NCBI GenBank assembly: GCA_900556485.1
Contig: USOX01000002.1
Span: 124,001 to 188,000 of the forward strand
Length of the DNA: 64,000 nucleotides
Direction of reading: 5' to 3'
DNA from: an uncultured Dysgonomonas sp.
GTDB taxonomy: Bacteria > Bacteroidota > Bacteroidia > Bacteroidales > Dysgonomonadaceae
Positions 16,362-25,435 of the stretch are shown here, one piece after another. The notes beneath the pieces were generated by a model. It saw nothing but the letters and a program-made list of their open reading frames with translations, did no database searches and was not told the DNA's origin. The translations under genes and the position numbers were made by a program. The first letter of the stretch is position 1, and each line of letters begins with the position of its first letter.

Positions 16362-18260
16362 ATGAACAGATTCGATATACGACATATTACATTTGCTATA
16401 ATTCTCTTGTTAAGCGCATTTACAGGTTGTTCTACAGATGGAGATATAGATGAAGAAGATAACAGATTTATAACCATATTCCCATATATAGGACAAAATC
16501 TGAACAAAGTGAACGGAAACTCTTTCGAAACCGGAGACGCTATTGGTGTCTTTGTTGTTCCTTTCGATGAGAATAATACTATACCCGGAAACATAAGTGA
16601 ATCTGACTATGCGCCTAATATTAAATTCATATATAACGGAAGTTCATGGAATACATCATCAGGAGATAAAATATATTGGCCTTCCCCTGCACGCAATGTA
16701 GATTTATATGCATATTATCCTTACGACCAAGAGCTAAGTAATAATAATTCACAAGAATATTATTTTAGCATAAAGCCCGATCAGCAGACAAAAACAAACT
16801 ACGAATACAGTGATTTTTTATGGGCGAAAACTCCGTCCGTATCACCAACAAGAGAACCTGTCGATTTATCTTTTACGCATACAATGAGTAAAATACGCAT
16901 TAACGTAAAATCGGAGATCAGTGGAATTAATGAGCAATTGAAAGATGGAACTGTAACTGTTGTAAACACAAGACAATCGGCTGGTATAAATCTTGCTGAT
17001 GGAAGTAATTCTGTAGATAATTTATCAGACAGGGCAGAAATTGCGACTTTTAAGCATTCCAGTCCAGCGACAGATTATTATCTTAGTGCAGAAGCTATAC
17101 TTATACCACAAACAATTACAAGTGGTCTCCCTCTCATTCGTATTGATATTCCTGCCAATAGCACAAGATATACCTATACTCCGTCCAGCGACTTAATCTT
17201 CGAAAAGGGCAAAGAGCGAACTTTTAATATTACCATTACAGAGTTCGGCTTATCAGTTACAGTTGGAGCTATAGCCGACTGGCAAGAATCAGAAATCATA
17301 GACGGAGAAATAGGTAAACCCATACCCAAAGTACTAAATATGGATGAAATAGATTGGAATGCTTCTTTGGTACAAAAGATTTATGACAATGGTGTGCAGA
17401 TAGGGCAAATATGTAAAGAATATCTTTTCAAATCAAATACAATAGATGCGCAGGCTATTGTTGTTTACAGAATGGGAAATGAAGGACAAATAGACCAAAG
17501 TACAGGATTTGTTGCTCAAGTAATGAACCGGACACGCAATGCGGTTACCAATATATATGAACCTAATACTGCAAATATACATGGAGGAACTGTATCATGG
17601 GCTAGTGAGAACCAAATGGCTTCGTATACAGCTGGCACTCAATCATTATTTACAAAAGTAGAGATTTCTGACACAGAAACAAGTGCTGCTGCATCAAATG
17701 CAATAACAACTCTCAATATAGTGCCCGATAAGCTTACAGATATTGATGGTAATAGTTATTCTATAGTAAAAATAAGCAGTCAATATTGGATGGCAGAAAA
17801 TTTGAAAACAGAACATTACAGTGACGGAACTTCACTGATATACTATTATTATAATGATAATATATCGAACAAAGAAATATTTGGAGGATTGTACAATTGG
17901 AACACAACAGTAGATAGCCGGAAAATATCTCCAAGTGGTTGGAGCGTACCGGAAAATAATATGTTCATTTCATTGTATAGTTATCTTACTCCTGATGCCG
18001 GAAGAAAACTAAAATCAAATATTCTGTGGAATAATCTGAGCTATAATGATAATGTTACCGGTTTTAATGGTCTTCCAGCAGGACGTCGAACAAATACTGG
18101 CACATATAACGAAATATATTATTATGGGCAGTGGTGGAGCACAACAGCAACAAGCACATCTGATGCTTACAGACTATATCTGGATTATGGCAATAACGCA
18201 ATGCATAATGCAACCTTAAATAAGAATTATACACAGTCTATCCGTTTAATCAGAGACTAA
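16362..18260 (+). CDS. Fimbrillin-family lipoprotein 3 with C-terminal FISUMP domain
   Basis: A 632-residue lipoprotein (lipobox FTGC, then STDGDIDEED, acidic). Residues to about 320 form a fimbrillin-like region (DLYAYYPYDQELS, SDFLWAKTP, ending AIADWQESEIIDGE). A middle segment of about 130 residues has no recognisable domain. From about 460 a FISUMP (Fibrobacter succinogenes major paralogous) domain follows: QYWMAENLKTEHYSDG, GGLYNWNT, PSGWSVP, GFNGLPAGRR and the final SIRLIRD. FISUMP domains occur at the ends of surface proteins, so this is a candidate tip or adhesin subunit for the cluster. That role is inferred. Confidence 0.82.
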   Translation: MNRFDIRHITFAIILLLSAFTGCSTDGDIDEEDNRFITIFPYIGQNLNKVNGNSFETGDAIGVFVVPFDENNTIPGNISESDYAPNIKFIYNGSSWNTSSGDKIYWPSPARNVDLYAYYPYDQELSNNNSQEYYFSIKPDQQTKTNYEYSDFLWAKTPSVSPTREPVDLSFTHTMSKIRINVKSEISGINEQLKDGTVTVVNTRQSAGINLADGSNSVDNLSDRAEIATFKHSSPATDYYLSAEAILIPQTITSGLPLIRIDIPANSTRYTYTPSSDLIFEKGKERTFNITITEFGLSVTVGAIADWQESEIIDGEIGKPIPKVLNMDEIDWNASLVQKIYDNGVQIGQICKEYLFKSNTIDAQAIVVYRMGNEGQIDQSTGFVAQVMNRTRNAVTNIYEPNTANIHGGTVSWASENQMASYTAGTQSLFTKVEISDTETSAAASNAITTLNIVPDKLTDIDGNSYSIVKISSQYWMAENLKTEHYSDGTSLIYYYYNDNISNKEIFGGLYNWNTTVDSRKISPSGWSVPENNMFISLYSYLTPDAGRKLKSNILWNNLSYNDNVTGFNGLPAGRRTNTGTYNEIYYYGQWWSTTATSTSDAYRLYLDYGNNAMHNATLNKNYTQSIRLIRD

Positions 18261-18344
18261 TTACGTAAAATTTGACTTGTAGTATTATTATAGCAAATAA
18301 ATTCTATAACCATCTCTATAACAACAACTATACATGAGTAATAA

Positions 18345-18378
18345 AAAATGAGAAAACTGTCACTTTTGTCACTTTTTG
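18345..18378 (+). repeat. Dispersed intergenic repeat, copy D
   Basis: Reads AAAATGAGAAAACTGTCACT and continues TTTGTCACTTTTTG, 147 nt upstream of thrS. It has the same orientation relative to the downstream gene as copies A, B and C. The 10-base segment between the GAAAAA and GTCAC parts in copies B and C is missing. Confidence 0.6.
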
Positions 18379-18463
18379 ATAAGACTTAAAAACAAAGAAC
18401 CCAAACAAACAAGATACCAGATTAAAAAAACAGAACAAATGCTTATTAAGTCTATAAAATGCT

Positions 18464-18471
18464 TATTTTTG
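18464..18471 (+). promoter_or_regulatory. Candidate -7 box for the thrS operon
   Basis: TATTTTTG (TAnnTTTG type), 54 nt upstream of the thrS ATG. No -33 TTG stands at the usual spacing. Confidence 0.45.
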
Positions 18472-18524
18472 CAAACTGAAAAATAGCTTGTTTGTAGAAG
18501 CTATATAATATAAAACAAAAAGAG

Positions 18525-20471
18525 ATGATAAAAATTACATTTCCAGATGGTTCTGTCCGCGAATTCGCAAAAGGAACAACATCCATCCAAGTAGCAGAAA
18601 GTATCAGTTCCCGTTTGGCACAGGAAGTTCTTGCCGCACGAGTAAACGGGGAAGTTTGGGACCTGACAAGACCAATAGAAAATGATGCCACGATCGAACT
18701 CCTAAAATGGGAAGACGAAGATGGTAAGCATGCATACTGGCACTCATCAGCCCACCTTATGGCCGAAGCAGTACAGATACTTTATCCTCATGCTAAATTT
18801 GGGATAGGTCCGGCTATAGAAAATGGATTCTATTATGATATAGATTTTGGCGACACCCCTGTCAAAGATGCTGATTTTCCGAAAATCGAAGCGAAAATGA
18901 TGGAATTAATTGCCAATAAAGAAGAAATAAGACGCCAAAGTATATCTAAAACAGATGCTTTGAAAATGTTCGAAAACCGTGATGAGAACTATAAGGTTGA
19001 ACTTATAAACGACCTTGAAGATGGTACCATCACAACATATACCCAAGGTGTATTTACCGACCTTTGTCGTGGACCTCACTTACCGAATACTTCATATATT
19101 AAAGCTGTAAAAATACTTAGTGCGGCTGGAGCATATTGGAGAGGTGATGAAAAGCGTAAACAGCTTACCCGTCTGTATGGCATAACTTTTCCTAAAAAGA
19201 AAATGCTGGATGAATACCTTGTAATGCTGGAAGAAGCTAAAAAACGTGATCACCGTAAAATAGGTAAAGAGCTTGAGTTGTTCGCTTTCTCCGAAAATGT
19301 AGGTAAGGGTTTACCATTGTGGCTTCCTCGCGGAACACAATTGAGACTTAAACTTGAAGATTTTCTGAAGAAAATTCAGAAGAAATTCGACTATGAGCAA
19401 GTAATGACTCCTCATATCGGGAGTAAGATACTATATGTAACTTCGGGTCACTATGAAAAGTATGGAAAAGACTCTTTCCAGCCTATCCATACACCGGAAG
19501 AAGGCGAAGAGTTTTTGTTAAAACCAATGAACTGTCCTCACCACTGTGAAATATATAAGGTAGTGCCTCGTTCGTACAAAGACCTACCGCTACGTCTTGC
19601 CGAATTCGGAACAGTATACCGCTACGAACAAAGTGGAGAGCTTCACGGCCTGACAAGGGTACGTGGCTTTACTCAGGATGATGCACATATATTTTGTACT
19701 CCGGATCAGTTGAAAGCAGAGTTTCTAAAAGTAATGGATATTATCTTCATTATTTTCAAGGCTCTTGACTTCGAAAATTTTGAAGCTCAGATATCGCTTC
19801 GTGACCCTGAAAATCGTGAGAAATATATTGGTAGCGACGAAAACTGGGAGAAAGCAGAGCGTGCTATCATCGAAGCCTGTGAGGAAAAAGGATTACCTGC
19901 CAGAGTAGAGCTTGGTGAAGCTGCATTCTATGGGCCTAAACTAGACTTCATGGTGAAAGATGCCCTTGGGCGTCGCTGGCAACTAGGAACAATCCAGGTA
20001 GATTACAATCTTCCGGAACGTTTCGAGTTAGAATACACAGGAGCAGACAACCAAAAACATCGTCCAGTGATGATTCACCGTGCACCATTCGGTTCTATGG
20101 AGCGTTTTATTGCTGTACTTATAGAGCATACTGCAGGTAAATTTCCATTGTGGCTAGCGCCCGATCAGGTAGTAATTCTTCCTATCAGCGAAAAGTTCAA
20201 TGATTATGCTTACCGTGTATCAGGTTATATGAAGCAACAAGGTATTAGCTCACAGGTAGATGACCGTAATGAGAAAATAGGAAGAAAAATCAGGGACAAT
20301 GAATTAAAAAGAATCCCTTATTTACTCATTGTAGGTGAGAAAGAAGCCGAAACAGAAGAAGTTTCTGTAAGAAAACAGGGCGAAGGTGATAAAGGTTCGA
20401 TGAAATTTATTAACTTTGCTGCCCAATTGAACGAAGAAATTGAAAAAATGATGAATGCATGGGAACATTAA
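18525..20471 (+). CDS. thrS: Threonine-tRNA ligase
   Basis: Charges tRNA-Thr with threonine. The 648-residue class II synthetase has an N-terminal TGS domain ([17 protein letters not shown]), the editing/second additional domain with [12 protein letters not shown], and the core with [14 protein letters not shown] (zinc-ligand Cys), motif 2 around [26 protein letters not shown] (zinc-ligand His) and motif 3 [20 protein letters not shown]. The C-terminal anticodon-binding domain follows ([15 protein letters not shown]). It heads the standard thrS-infC-rpmI-rplT translation cluster. No T-box leader was seen. Confidence 0.98.
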   Translation: MIKITFPDGSVREFAKGTTSIQVAESISSRLAQEVLAARVNGEVWDLTRPIENDATIELLKWEDEDGKHAYWHSSAHLMAEAVQILYPHAKFGIGPAIENGFYYDIDFGDTPVKDADFPKIEAKMMELIANKEEIRRQSISKTDALKMFENRDENYKVELINDLEDGTITTYTQGVFTDLCRGPHLPNTSYIKAVKILSAAGAYWRGDEKRKQLTRLYGITFPKKKMLDEYLVMLEEAKKRDHRKIGKELELFAFSENVGKGLPLWLPRGTQLRLKLEDFLKKIQKKFDYEQVMTPHIGSKILYVTSGHYEKYGKDSFQPIHTPEEGEEFLLKPMNCPHHCEIYKVVPRSYKDLPLRLAEFGTVYRYEQSGELHGLTRVRGFTQDDAHIFCTPDQLKAEFLKVMDIIFIIFKALDFENFEAQISLRDPENREKYIGSDENWEKAERAIIEACEEKGLPARVELGEAAFYGPKLDFMVKDALGRRWQLGTIQVDYNLPERFELEYTGADNQKHRPVMIHRAPFGSMERFIAVLIEHTAGKFPLWLAPDQVVILPISEKFNDYAYRVSGYMKQQGISSQVDDRNEKIGRKIRDNELKRIPYLLIVGEKEAETEEVSVRKQGEGDKGSMKFINFAAQLNEEIEKMMNAWEH

Positions 20472-20552
20472 TCCTAAGTATTCGTTATTTATGTATTTGA
20501 TATTTAAATAATTAATATAAAAAAGATAAAGGAAGATTCTAACAATTTTTGA

Positions 20553-21176
20553 ATGAGGAACAACAGATTTAATCAACAAAAAAAAGAAGATTTACATAGA
20601 ATCAACGGTAATATCCGTACAAAAGAAGTTCGCCTGGTAGGTGATAATATCGAGCAAGGAGTTTATACTATACAAGAAGCCTTACGTATGGCTGATGATC
20701 TTGAACTTGATTTGGTAGAAATTTCTCCAACTGCTGTACCTCCTGTTTGTAAAATAATGGATTATCAAAAATTCCTTTATCAACAAAAGAAGAAGCAGAA
20801 AGAGGCCAAAGCTAAATCAGTGAAAGTTGTTGTAAAAGAAATCCGTTTCGGACCACAAACAGACGATCACGACTTCAACTTCAAGCTAAAACATGCTAAA
20901 AGTTTCCTGGAGGAAGGTGCAAAAGTAAAAGCATATGTATTCTTCAAAGGACGTTCTATCCTGTTTAAAGAGCAGGGTGAAGTATTATTACTCCGTTTTG
21001 CTACTGAACTCGAAGATTCGGCAAAGGTTGATCAGCTACCTGCACTTGAAGGTAAAAAAATGATCATGATGCTTTCACCAAAGAAACAGCCTGCAAAAGT
21101 TGTAACTCCTGGTTCTAAGCCAAACAAAGAAGCGAAAGAGAGCCAAGAGGAAAAAGGCCAAAAAGAAGAAGAATAA
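20553..21176 (+). CDS. infC: Translation initiation factor IF-3
   Basis: A 207-residue IF-3, which binds the 30S subunit and checks start-codon pairing. The N-domain opens [17 protein letters not shown] and holds [20 protein letters not shown]. The linker is Lys-rich ([20 protein letters not shown]). The C-domain runs [20 protein letters not shown] to [10 protein letters not shown]. The C-terminal 25 residues are an extra charged tail ([17 protein letters not shown]), common in Bacteroidetes. The start is ATG, not the unusual AUU known from E. coli infC, so autoregulation by that start is not expected. Confidence 0.97.
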   Translation: MRNNRFNQQKKEDLHRINGNIRTKEVRLVGDNIEQGVYTIQEALRMADDLELDLVEISPTAVPPVCKIMDYQKFLYQQKKKQKEAKAKSVKVVVKEIRFGPQTDDHDFNFKLKHAKSFLEEGAKVKAYVFFKGRSILFKEQGEVLLLRFATELEDSAKVDQLPALEGKKMIMMLSPKKQPAKVVTPGSKPNKEAKESQEEKGQKEEE

Positions 21177-21231
21177 CAGATTCATATAGAAATTGTTTTC
21201 AATTAAAAACAAATTAAATTAATTAACTGAG

Positions 21232-21429
21232 ATGCCAAAAATGAAGACTAATTCCGGTGCCAAAAAGAGGTTCGCCCTTACCGGATCAGGAAAAATCAAA
21301 AGAAAACATGCTTTCAAAAGTCACATTCTGACTAAGAAAACGAAAAAACAAAAAAGAAACCTTACTCATACTGGCCTAGTACATAAGGTAGATGAGAAAG
21401 CAGTTAAACAATTATTGGCAATGAAATAA
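21232..21429 (+). CDS. rpmI: 50S ribosomal protein L35
   Basis: A 65-residue, strongly basic L35: [39 protein letters not shown], and a C-terminal VKQLLAM. The length is normal. It sits 55 nt after infC and 106 nt before rplT in the conserved order. Confidence 0.98.
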   Translation: MPKMKTNSGAKKRFALTGSGKIKRKHAFKSHILTKKTKKQKRNLTHTGLVHKVDEKAVKQLLAMK

Positions 21430-21535
21430 TTGTATTTCGTTAAACAAAGCAAGTTTTAAAAAGATTTATTAACCGGATGTATGCAACAAAGAGTTTCCCC
21501 CGTGAAACCGCTAACATTCAAAACATTGTAAAATT

Positions 21536-21880
21536 ATGCCAAGATCAGTCAATCATGTTGCTTCACGCAACCGTAGAAAGAAAGTATTAAAGCTAACAAG
21601 AGGTTACTATGGCGCTCGTAAGAACGTATGGACAGTAGCCAAAAACACATGGGAAAAAGGTCTTACCTATGCTTTCCGTGACCGTCGTGCTAAAAAACGC
21701 AACTTCCGTGCACTTTGGATACAACGTATCAATGCAGCTGCACGCCTTGAGGGAATGTCTTATTCTCGCTTGATGGGCGCTCTACACAAAAACGGAGTAG
21801 AGATCAACCGTAAAGTTCTTGCTGACCTAGCTATGAACCATCCGGAAGCGTTCAAAGCAATTGTTGATAAAGTAAAATAA
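21536..21880 (+). CDS. rplT: 50S ribosomal protein L20
   Basis: A 114-residue L20, needed early in 50S assembly: [35 protein letters not shown], and a C-terminal globular part with [20 protein letters not shown]. In other bacteria L20 represses its own operon by binding a structured leader. The 106-base gap before this gene might hold such a site but I see no clear L20-target fold. The gene is followed by a bidirectional hairpin terminator. Confidence 0.98.
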   Translation: MPRSVNHVASRNRRKKVLKLTRGYYGARKNVWTVAKNTWEKGLTYAFRDRRAKKRNFRALWIQRINAAARLEGMSYSRLMGALHKNGVEINRKVLADLAMNHPEAFKAIVDKVK

Positions 21881-21896
21881 AACAGATACTTATCAT

Positions 21897-21938
21897 AAAA
21901 AATAGGATGATCAATAATTGATCATCCTATTTTTTTTC
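21897..21938. terminator. Bidirectional rho-independent terminator (rplT / MFS transporter)
   Basis: AATAGGATGATCA pairs with TGATCATCCTATT around a small AT loop, flanked by A-runs on one side and eight T on the other. On the plus strand it ends rplT (T-run 21931-21938). On the minus strand the A-run gives a T-run, so it can also end the convergent hexuronate operon. Confidence 0.9.
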
Positions 21939-22035
21939 TACTAATAATATCTCCTTAAAAAAGAAATTCGGGAATCGAACTAAACTAGCTGACCCCCGAA
22001 AATCTGAACTATTATAACTAAAACATAGAAATCAT

Positions 22036-23466
22036 TTACAGATCTGTAATCGGCTTATATTTAGGCACCAAAGATTTCATTATAACCCATCCGATAAGAT
22101 AAGCCACCGCACAAATACAGAAAATAATAAAGTACCCTGCAGGTTTACCCTCAAAGCCCATAAATGTCATCTGTACCTCGTCAGAATAAACAAACAGTTT
22201 ACCTGCCGACTTTTGCAATATCATAGAGCCTATACCTCCGGCCATACCTCCAATGCCTGTGATAGAAGCAATAGCCCCTTTAGGGAACATATCGCCTACT
22301 GTAGAGAAGATATTAGCAGACCACGATTGATGGGCAGCTCCTCCAATACCAATCATTATAACCGGCAACCATGGCGAAATAGTACCCAATGGTTGAGCAA
22401 ATAAAACGACTAAGGGAAAGAATGCGAAGATCAACATCGACCGCATACGCGCCGCATACGGGTCTAATCCCGTTTTTTCCATAATTATAGTAGGCAGCTT
22501 ACCTCCTACAATAGACAACATAGTGATGGCATACAACGTAAAAATAAGCGCGATCCCCAAACCTTCTGATGTCTTAATTCCAAACTGAGTATTGAGATAA
22601 GAAGGAGTCCAAAACAGGAAGAACCACCATACACCGTCAGTCATAAACTTACCCGCAGCAAATGCCCATGTTTGCTTATATGAAAAACATTTCCAAAAAG
22701 GAATCTTCTTTTCCTCTTCTTCTCTTCCACTATCAATAGAGCCATCTACATTCTTATCTTGTTCTATATAATCCAACTCCGCTTTGTTAACATGTTTGCT
22801 TTTAGCCGGAGCATCATACATAAATACCCAAAATCCCATCCAGATAAAGCCTAAGGCACCAATAACAATAAAAGCCATTTCCCATCCCCAATGCTTAGCC
22901 AACAAAGGGATAGTCAATGGTGCAACCAATGCTCCGATAGAGGCTCCTGCATTAAAAATAGAAGTAGCATAAGCTCTGTCCTTTTTAGGGAAATACTCGG
23001 CTGTCACCTTAATAGCAGCAGGGAAGTTTCCGGCTTCGCCTAGAGCAAGGATACAACGTGCAAAAAGGAAACAATACATACTAAAAGTAGCTATTACAAC
23101 TGCTATATCTCCAGTAGCGGCTGCTAATTCTGCAGCGGTATGCAAGCCTACATGAGCCTCCGTTGCAACACCACAAAGCGCATGCAAACAAGCTCCTACA
23201 GACCATACTCCAATAGCCCACAAGAAGCCTTTCTTACTCCCCATCCAATCGATAAAGCGACCTGCAAACAACATACAGATAGCATATACAATGGAGAAGA
23301 CAGATGTTATAGTTCCGTAATGGTCTTCATTCCAATGAAATTCGGGTTTAATAAACTCATCCCACGTCAGCGACAATACTTGCCTGTCTAGGTAGTTTAC
23401 TGTCGTGGCGAAGAAAAGCATAATACAGATTACCCATCTGTAATTAGTCATTTTCTGATTATTCAT
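22036..23466 (-). CDS. MFS hexuronate transporter (ExuT-like)
   Basis: A 476-residue, twelve-helix major facilitator protein. It opens YRWVICIMLFFATTVNYLDR, and NYLDRQVLSLTWD is typical of the anion:cation symporter branch that includes ExuT and GudP. ARCILALGEAGNFPAAIKVT and the DRAYATSIFNAGASIGALVA stretch are further hallmarks. It is the last gene of the hexuronate operon, 27 nt after eda, so it probably imports glucuronate or galacturonate with a proton. A loop of about 40 charged residues lies mid-protein. Confidence 0.92.
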   Translation of the reverse strand: MNNQKMTNYRWVICIMLFFATTVNYLDRQVLSLTWDEFIKPEFHWNEDHYGTITSVFSIVYAICMLFAGRFIDWMGSKKGFLWAIGVWSVGACLHALCGVATEAHVGLHTAAELAAATGDIAVVIATFSMYCFLFARCILALGEAGNFPAAIKVTAEYFPKKDRAYATSIFNAGASIGALVAPLTIPLLAKHWGWEMAFIVIGALGFIWMGFWVFMYDAPAKSKHVNKAELDYIEQDKNVDGSIDSGREEEEKKIPFWKCFSYKQTWAFAAGKFMTDGVWWFFLFWTPSYLNTQFGIKTSEGLGIALIFTLYAITMLSIVGGKLPTIIMEKTGLDPYAARMRSMLIFAFFPLVVLFAQPLGTISPWLPVIMIGIGGAAHQSWSANIFSTVGDMFPKGAIASITGIGGMAGGIGSMILQKSAGKLFVYSDEVQMTFMGFEGKPAGYFIIFCICAVAYLIGWVIMKSLVPKYKPITDL

Positions 23467-23493
23467 GAAATTATATTTAAGATTTAGTGTTTC

Positions 23494-24168
23494 TTATTTA
23501 TTTCTTGCTTTTGCAATAATAGCCAAAGACTCTTTACACAACTGAGTGATTTTGTCCCATTCCTTTGCAGCAATTACATCTTTAGGAAATAAGTTCGATC
23601 CCATACCAACACATGTTACACCTGCATCTACCCACTTAGTAAGATTTTCTTCTGTAGGCTCTACACCTCCTGTTACCATAATGCTAGACCAAGGCATAGG
23701 GGCTTTCACATTTTTCACAAACGAAGGGCCTCCTACATTTCCGGCAGGGAATACCTTTACCACTTCTGCTCCAAGTTCCTGAGCGTATCCTATTTCCGAT
23801 ACTGATCCACAACCCGGTATATATGCCACTTGGCGGCGGTTGCATACCTTAAATATATCAGGATTGAGTAAAGGACCTACAACAAAGTTTGCCCCTAATT
23901 GTAAGAATATAGAAGCTGTCCCAGCATCAACGATTGAACCAATACCCAAAATCATATCCGGACATTCTTTTGCTGCCCATTTATTTAATTCACCAAATAT
24001 CTCATGCGCAAAGTCACCTCGGTTAGTAAATTCAAAAGCTCTTACTCCACCAAGATAGCATGCTTTTAATACTTGTTTCGATACTTCTAAATCATTATGG
24101 TAAAATACAGGTACCATTCCTGTTTCTGCCATTACCTGACAGGCTTTTATTCTTGAAAATCGTGCCAT
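23494..24168 (-). CDS. eda: KDPG/KHG aldolase (2-dehydro-3-deoxyphosphogluconate aldolase)
   Basis: A 224-residue class I aldolase that splits 2-keto-3-deoxy-6-phosphogluconate into pyruvate and glyceraldehyde 3-phosphate, the last step of this pathway. The Schiff-base Lys is in [20 protein letters not shown]. The catalytic Glu lies in [11 protein letters not shown], and the phosphate site includes [12 protein letters not shown]. It lies 41 nt after the four-helix-bundle gene and 27 nt before the transporter. It is slightly longer than the 213-residue E. coli enzyme, and looks active. Confidence 0.94.
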   Translation of the reverse strand: MARFSRIKACQVMAETGMVPVFYHNDLEVSKQVLKACYLGGVRAFEFTNRGDFAHEIFGELNKWAAKECPDMILGIGSIVDAGTASIFLQLGANFVVGPLLNPDIFKVCNRRQVAYIPGCGSVSEIGYAQELGAEVVKVFPAGNVGGPSFVKNVKAPMPWSSIMVTGGVEPTEENLTKWVDAGVTCVGMGSNLFPKDVIAAKEWDKITQLCKESLAIIAKARNK

Positions 24169-24186
24169 AGTTTTATATTAATTTAT

Positions 24187-24634
24187 AATGATGAATGAAA
24201 AATGAAAAATTAAAGATTATTTTTAGATGTCTTTATCGAAGCTGTTAATAAAGCTATTAGTTCTTCACAATCGGCAGATAAACTATTGAACATTTTCTGA
24301 TCTATATAATCAGTATCGTACAAAAGCGATATCCAATAGTGAGATTCATTTGCCTCTTTTAAAGAGATACTCAGCTTATTAATAAAATCAGCTTTACTTT
24401 GTCCATATTCAGACTCTCTAATACATGCTCCAACAGAAGTTCCACTACGTAATATTTGTTTCGAAAGGACAAATTCGTTTTTGTCTTTCTGTAAAAATTG
24501 AATCAATCGTACTACACGTATAGCAAAACCATAGCTCTTTGTGTTCAAGATAGAGTCATTTCTTTTCCCCATTATATTATTCATTCTTAATTCTTCACTC
24601 CCCATTCTTCATTTTTAATTATTCATTCTTCATT
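24187..24634. mobile_element. TIR-bracketed cassette carrying a four-helix-bundle gene
   Basis: AATGATGAATGAA at 24187-24199 is repeated inverted at 24622-24634 (AATGAAGAATGAA on the minus strand), 12 of 13 bases the same. More AATGAA/ATTCAT copies lie inside each end. The enclosed 448 bases hold only the four-helix-bundle gene, which has no role in uronate catabolism. No transposase is present and I could not fix a target duplication, so mobility is inferred. Confidence 0.5.
24210..24605 (-). CDS. Four-helix-bundle protein (23S rRNA IVP-like, TIGR02436)
   Basis: A protein of up to 131 residues, all helical. The core SYGFAIRVVRLIQFLQ, SKQILRSGTSVGACIRESEY, FINKLSISLKEANESHYWIS and ISLLYDTDYID matches the S23/IVP four-helix-bundle family. 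These were first met as open reading frames in 23S rRNA intervening sequences and are also scattered as single genes. The first residues (MGSEELRMNNIM) are translated from the AATGAAGAAT-type flanking repeat, so the true start may be 24584 or 24572. It interrupts the uronate operon between the SDR and eda. Confidence 0.85.
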   Translation of the reverse strand: MGSEELRMNNIMGKRNDSILNTKSYGFAIRVVRLIQFLQKDKNEFVLSKQILRSGTSVGACIRESEYGQSKADFINKLSISLKEANESHYWISLLYDTDYIDQKMFNSLSADCEELIALLTASIKTSKNNL

Positions 24635-25419
24635 TATTTAGGTTGTTTTCCTATATATGCAAGGATACCTCCGTCAACATACAAGATATGCCCGTTTATA
24701 AAGTTTGATGCTTCTGATGCTAAGAAAACAACTGGTCCCTCTAGATCTTCCGAAGTTCCCCATCTGGCTGCTGGAGTTTTTGATATAATAAAGTCATTGA
24801 ACGGATGGCCAGGTGTACGCAATGGTGCCGTCTGCGGAGTTGCTATATAACCCGGGCCAATACCATTAACCTGGATATTATGTTCAGCCCATTCGCATGC
24901 AAGGTTTTTAGTCAGCATTTTCAAGCCACCTTTAGCAGCAGCATAAGCAGAAACGGTCTCACGTCCCAACTCGCTCATCATAGAGCAAATATTAATAATC
25001 TTACCTGCACCTTTCTTAATCATTCCCGGAGCTACAGCTTTCGACACAATGAAGGGTCCAATAAGGTCTATATCTATTACCTCGCTAAATTCTTTCACAG
25101 ACATCTCGAGGGCAGGAATCCTTTTTATTATACCGGCATTATTCACAAGAATATCAATATCTCCTATTTTGCTAGAGACATCTGAAACCATAGCCTGTAC
25201 TTCTTCCTCTTTTGTTACATCACATTGATAACCATAAGCATTGTAACCTTCGGCTTTGTAATCGGCTAGTGCATTTTCTATCTGTTCTTTGCTTCTCGCA
25301 TTGAAGACAATGGTAGCCCCGGCTTTGCCTAGGGCTTTAGCCATAGCCATACCGATACCATAAGTACCGCCTGTAACTAAAGCTACTTTACCATCTAATG
25401 AAAATTGATCTTTTTTCAC
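24634..25419 (-). CDS. SDR oxidoreductase, KduD / gluconate 5-dehydrogenase-like
   Basis: A 261-residue classical short-chain dehydrogenase: NAD(P)-binding GGTYGIGMAMAKALG, NNAG, catalytic Ser in INICSMMSELG and YAAAK. The ending NGHILYVDGGILAYIGKQ is that of gluconate 5-dehydrogenase/KduD-type enzymes. Next to kduI it most likely makes 2-keto-3-deoxygluconate from its 2,5-dioxo form. I start it at GTG 25419: GGAGGA (25430-25425) lies 5 nt upstream, and this start avoids a 29-nt overlap with kdgK that an ATG at 25464 would give. Substrate choice remains open. Confidence 0.88.
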   Translation of the reverse strand: MKKDQFSLDGKVALVTGGTYGIGMAMAKALGKAGATIVFNARSKEQIENALADYKAEGYNAYGYQCDVTKEEEVQAMVSDVSSKIGDIDILVNNAGIIKRIPALEMSVKEFSEVIDIDLIGPFIVSKAVAPGMIKKGAGKIINICSMMSELGRETVSAYAAAKGGLKMLTKNLACEWAEHNIQVNGIGPGYIATPQTAPLRTPGHPFNDFIISKTPAARWGTSEDLEGPVVFLASEASNFINGHILYVDGGILAYIGKQPK

Positions 25420-25430
25420 CTTTATCCTCC
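25417..25430 (-). promoter_or_regulatory. Strong Shine-Dalgarno deciding a GTG start
   Basis: The minus strand reads GGAGGA, TAAAG, then GTG. Such a full anti-SD match at good spacing is unusual in this phylum. It marks GTG 25419 as the start of the SDR gene, 16 nt after the kdgK stop. Confidence 0.75.
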
Positions 25431-25435
25431 TAATC

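Noticed and set aside
18261-18524. T-box or other aminoacylation-sensing leader before thrS.
   Set aside because: No T-box sequence or anti-terminator fold was found; only dispersed repeat D and a -7-like box.
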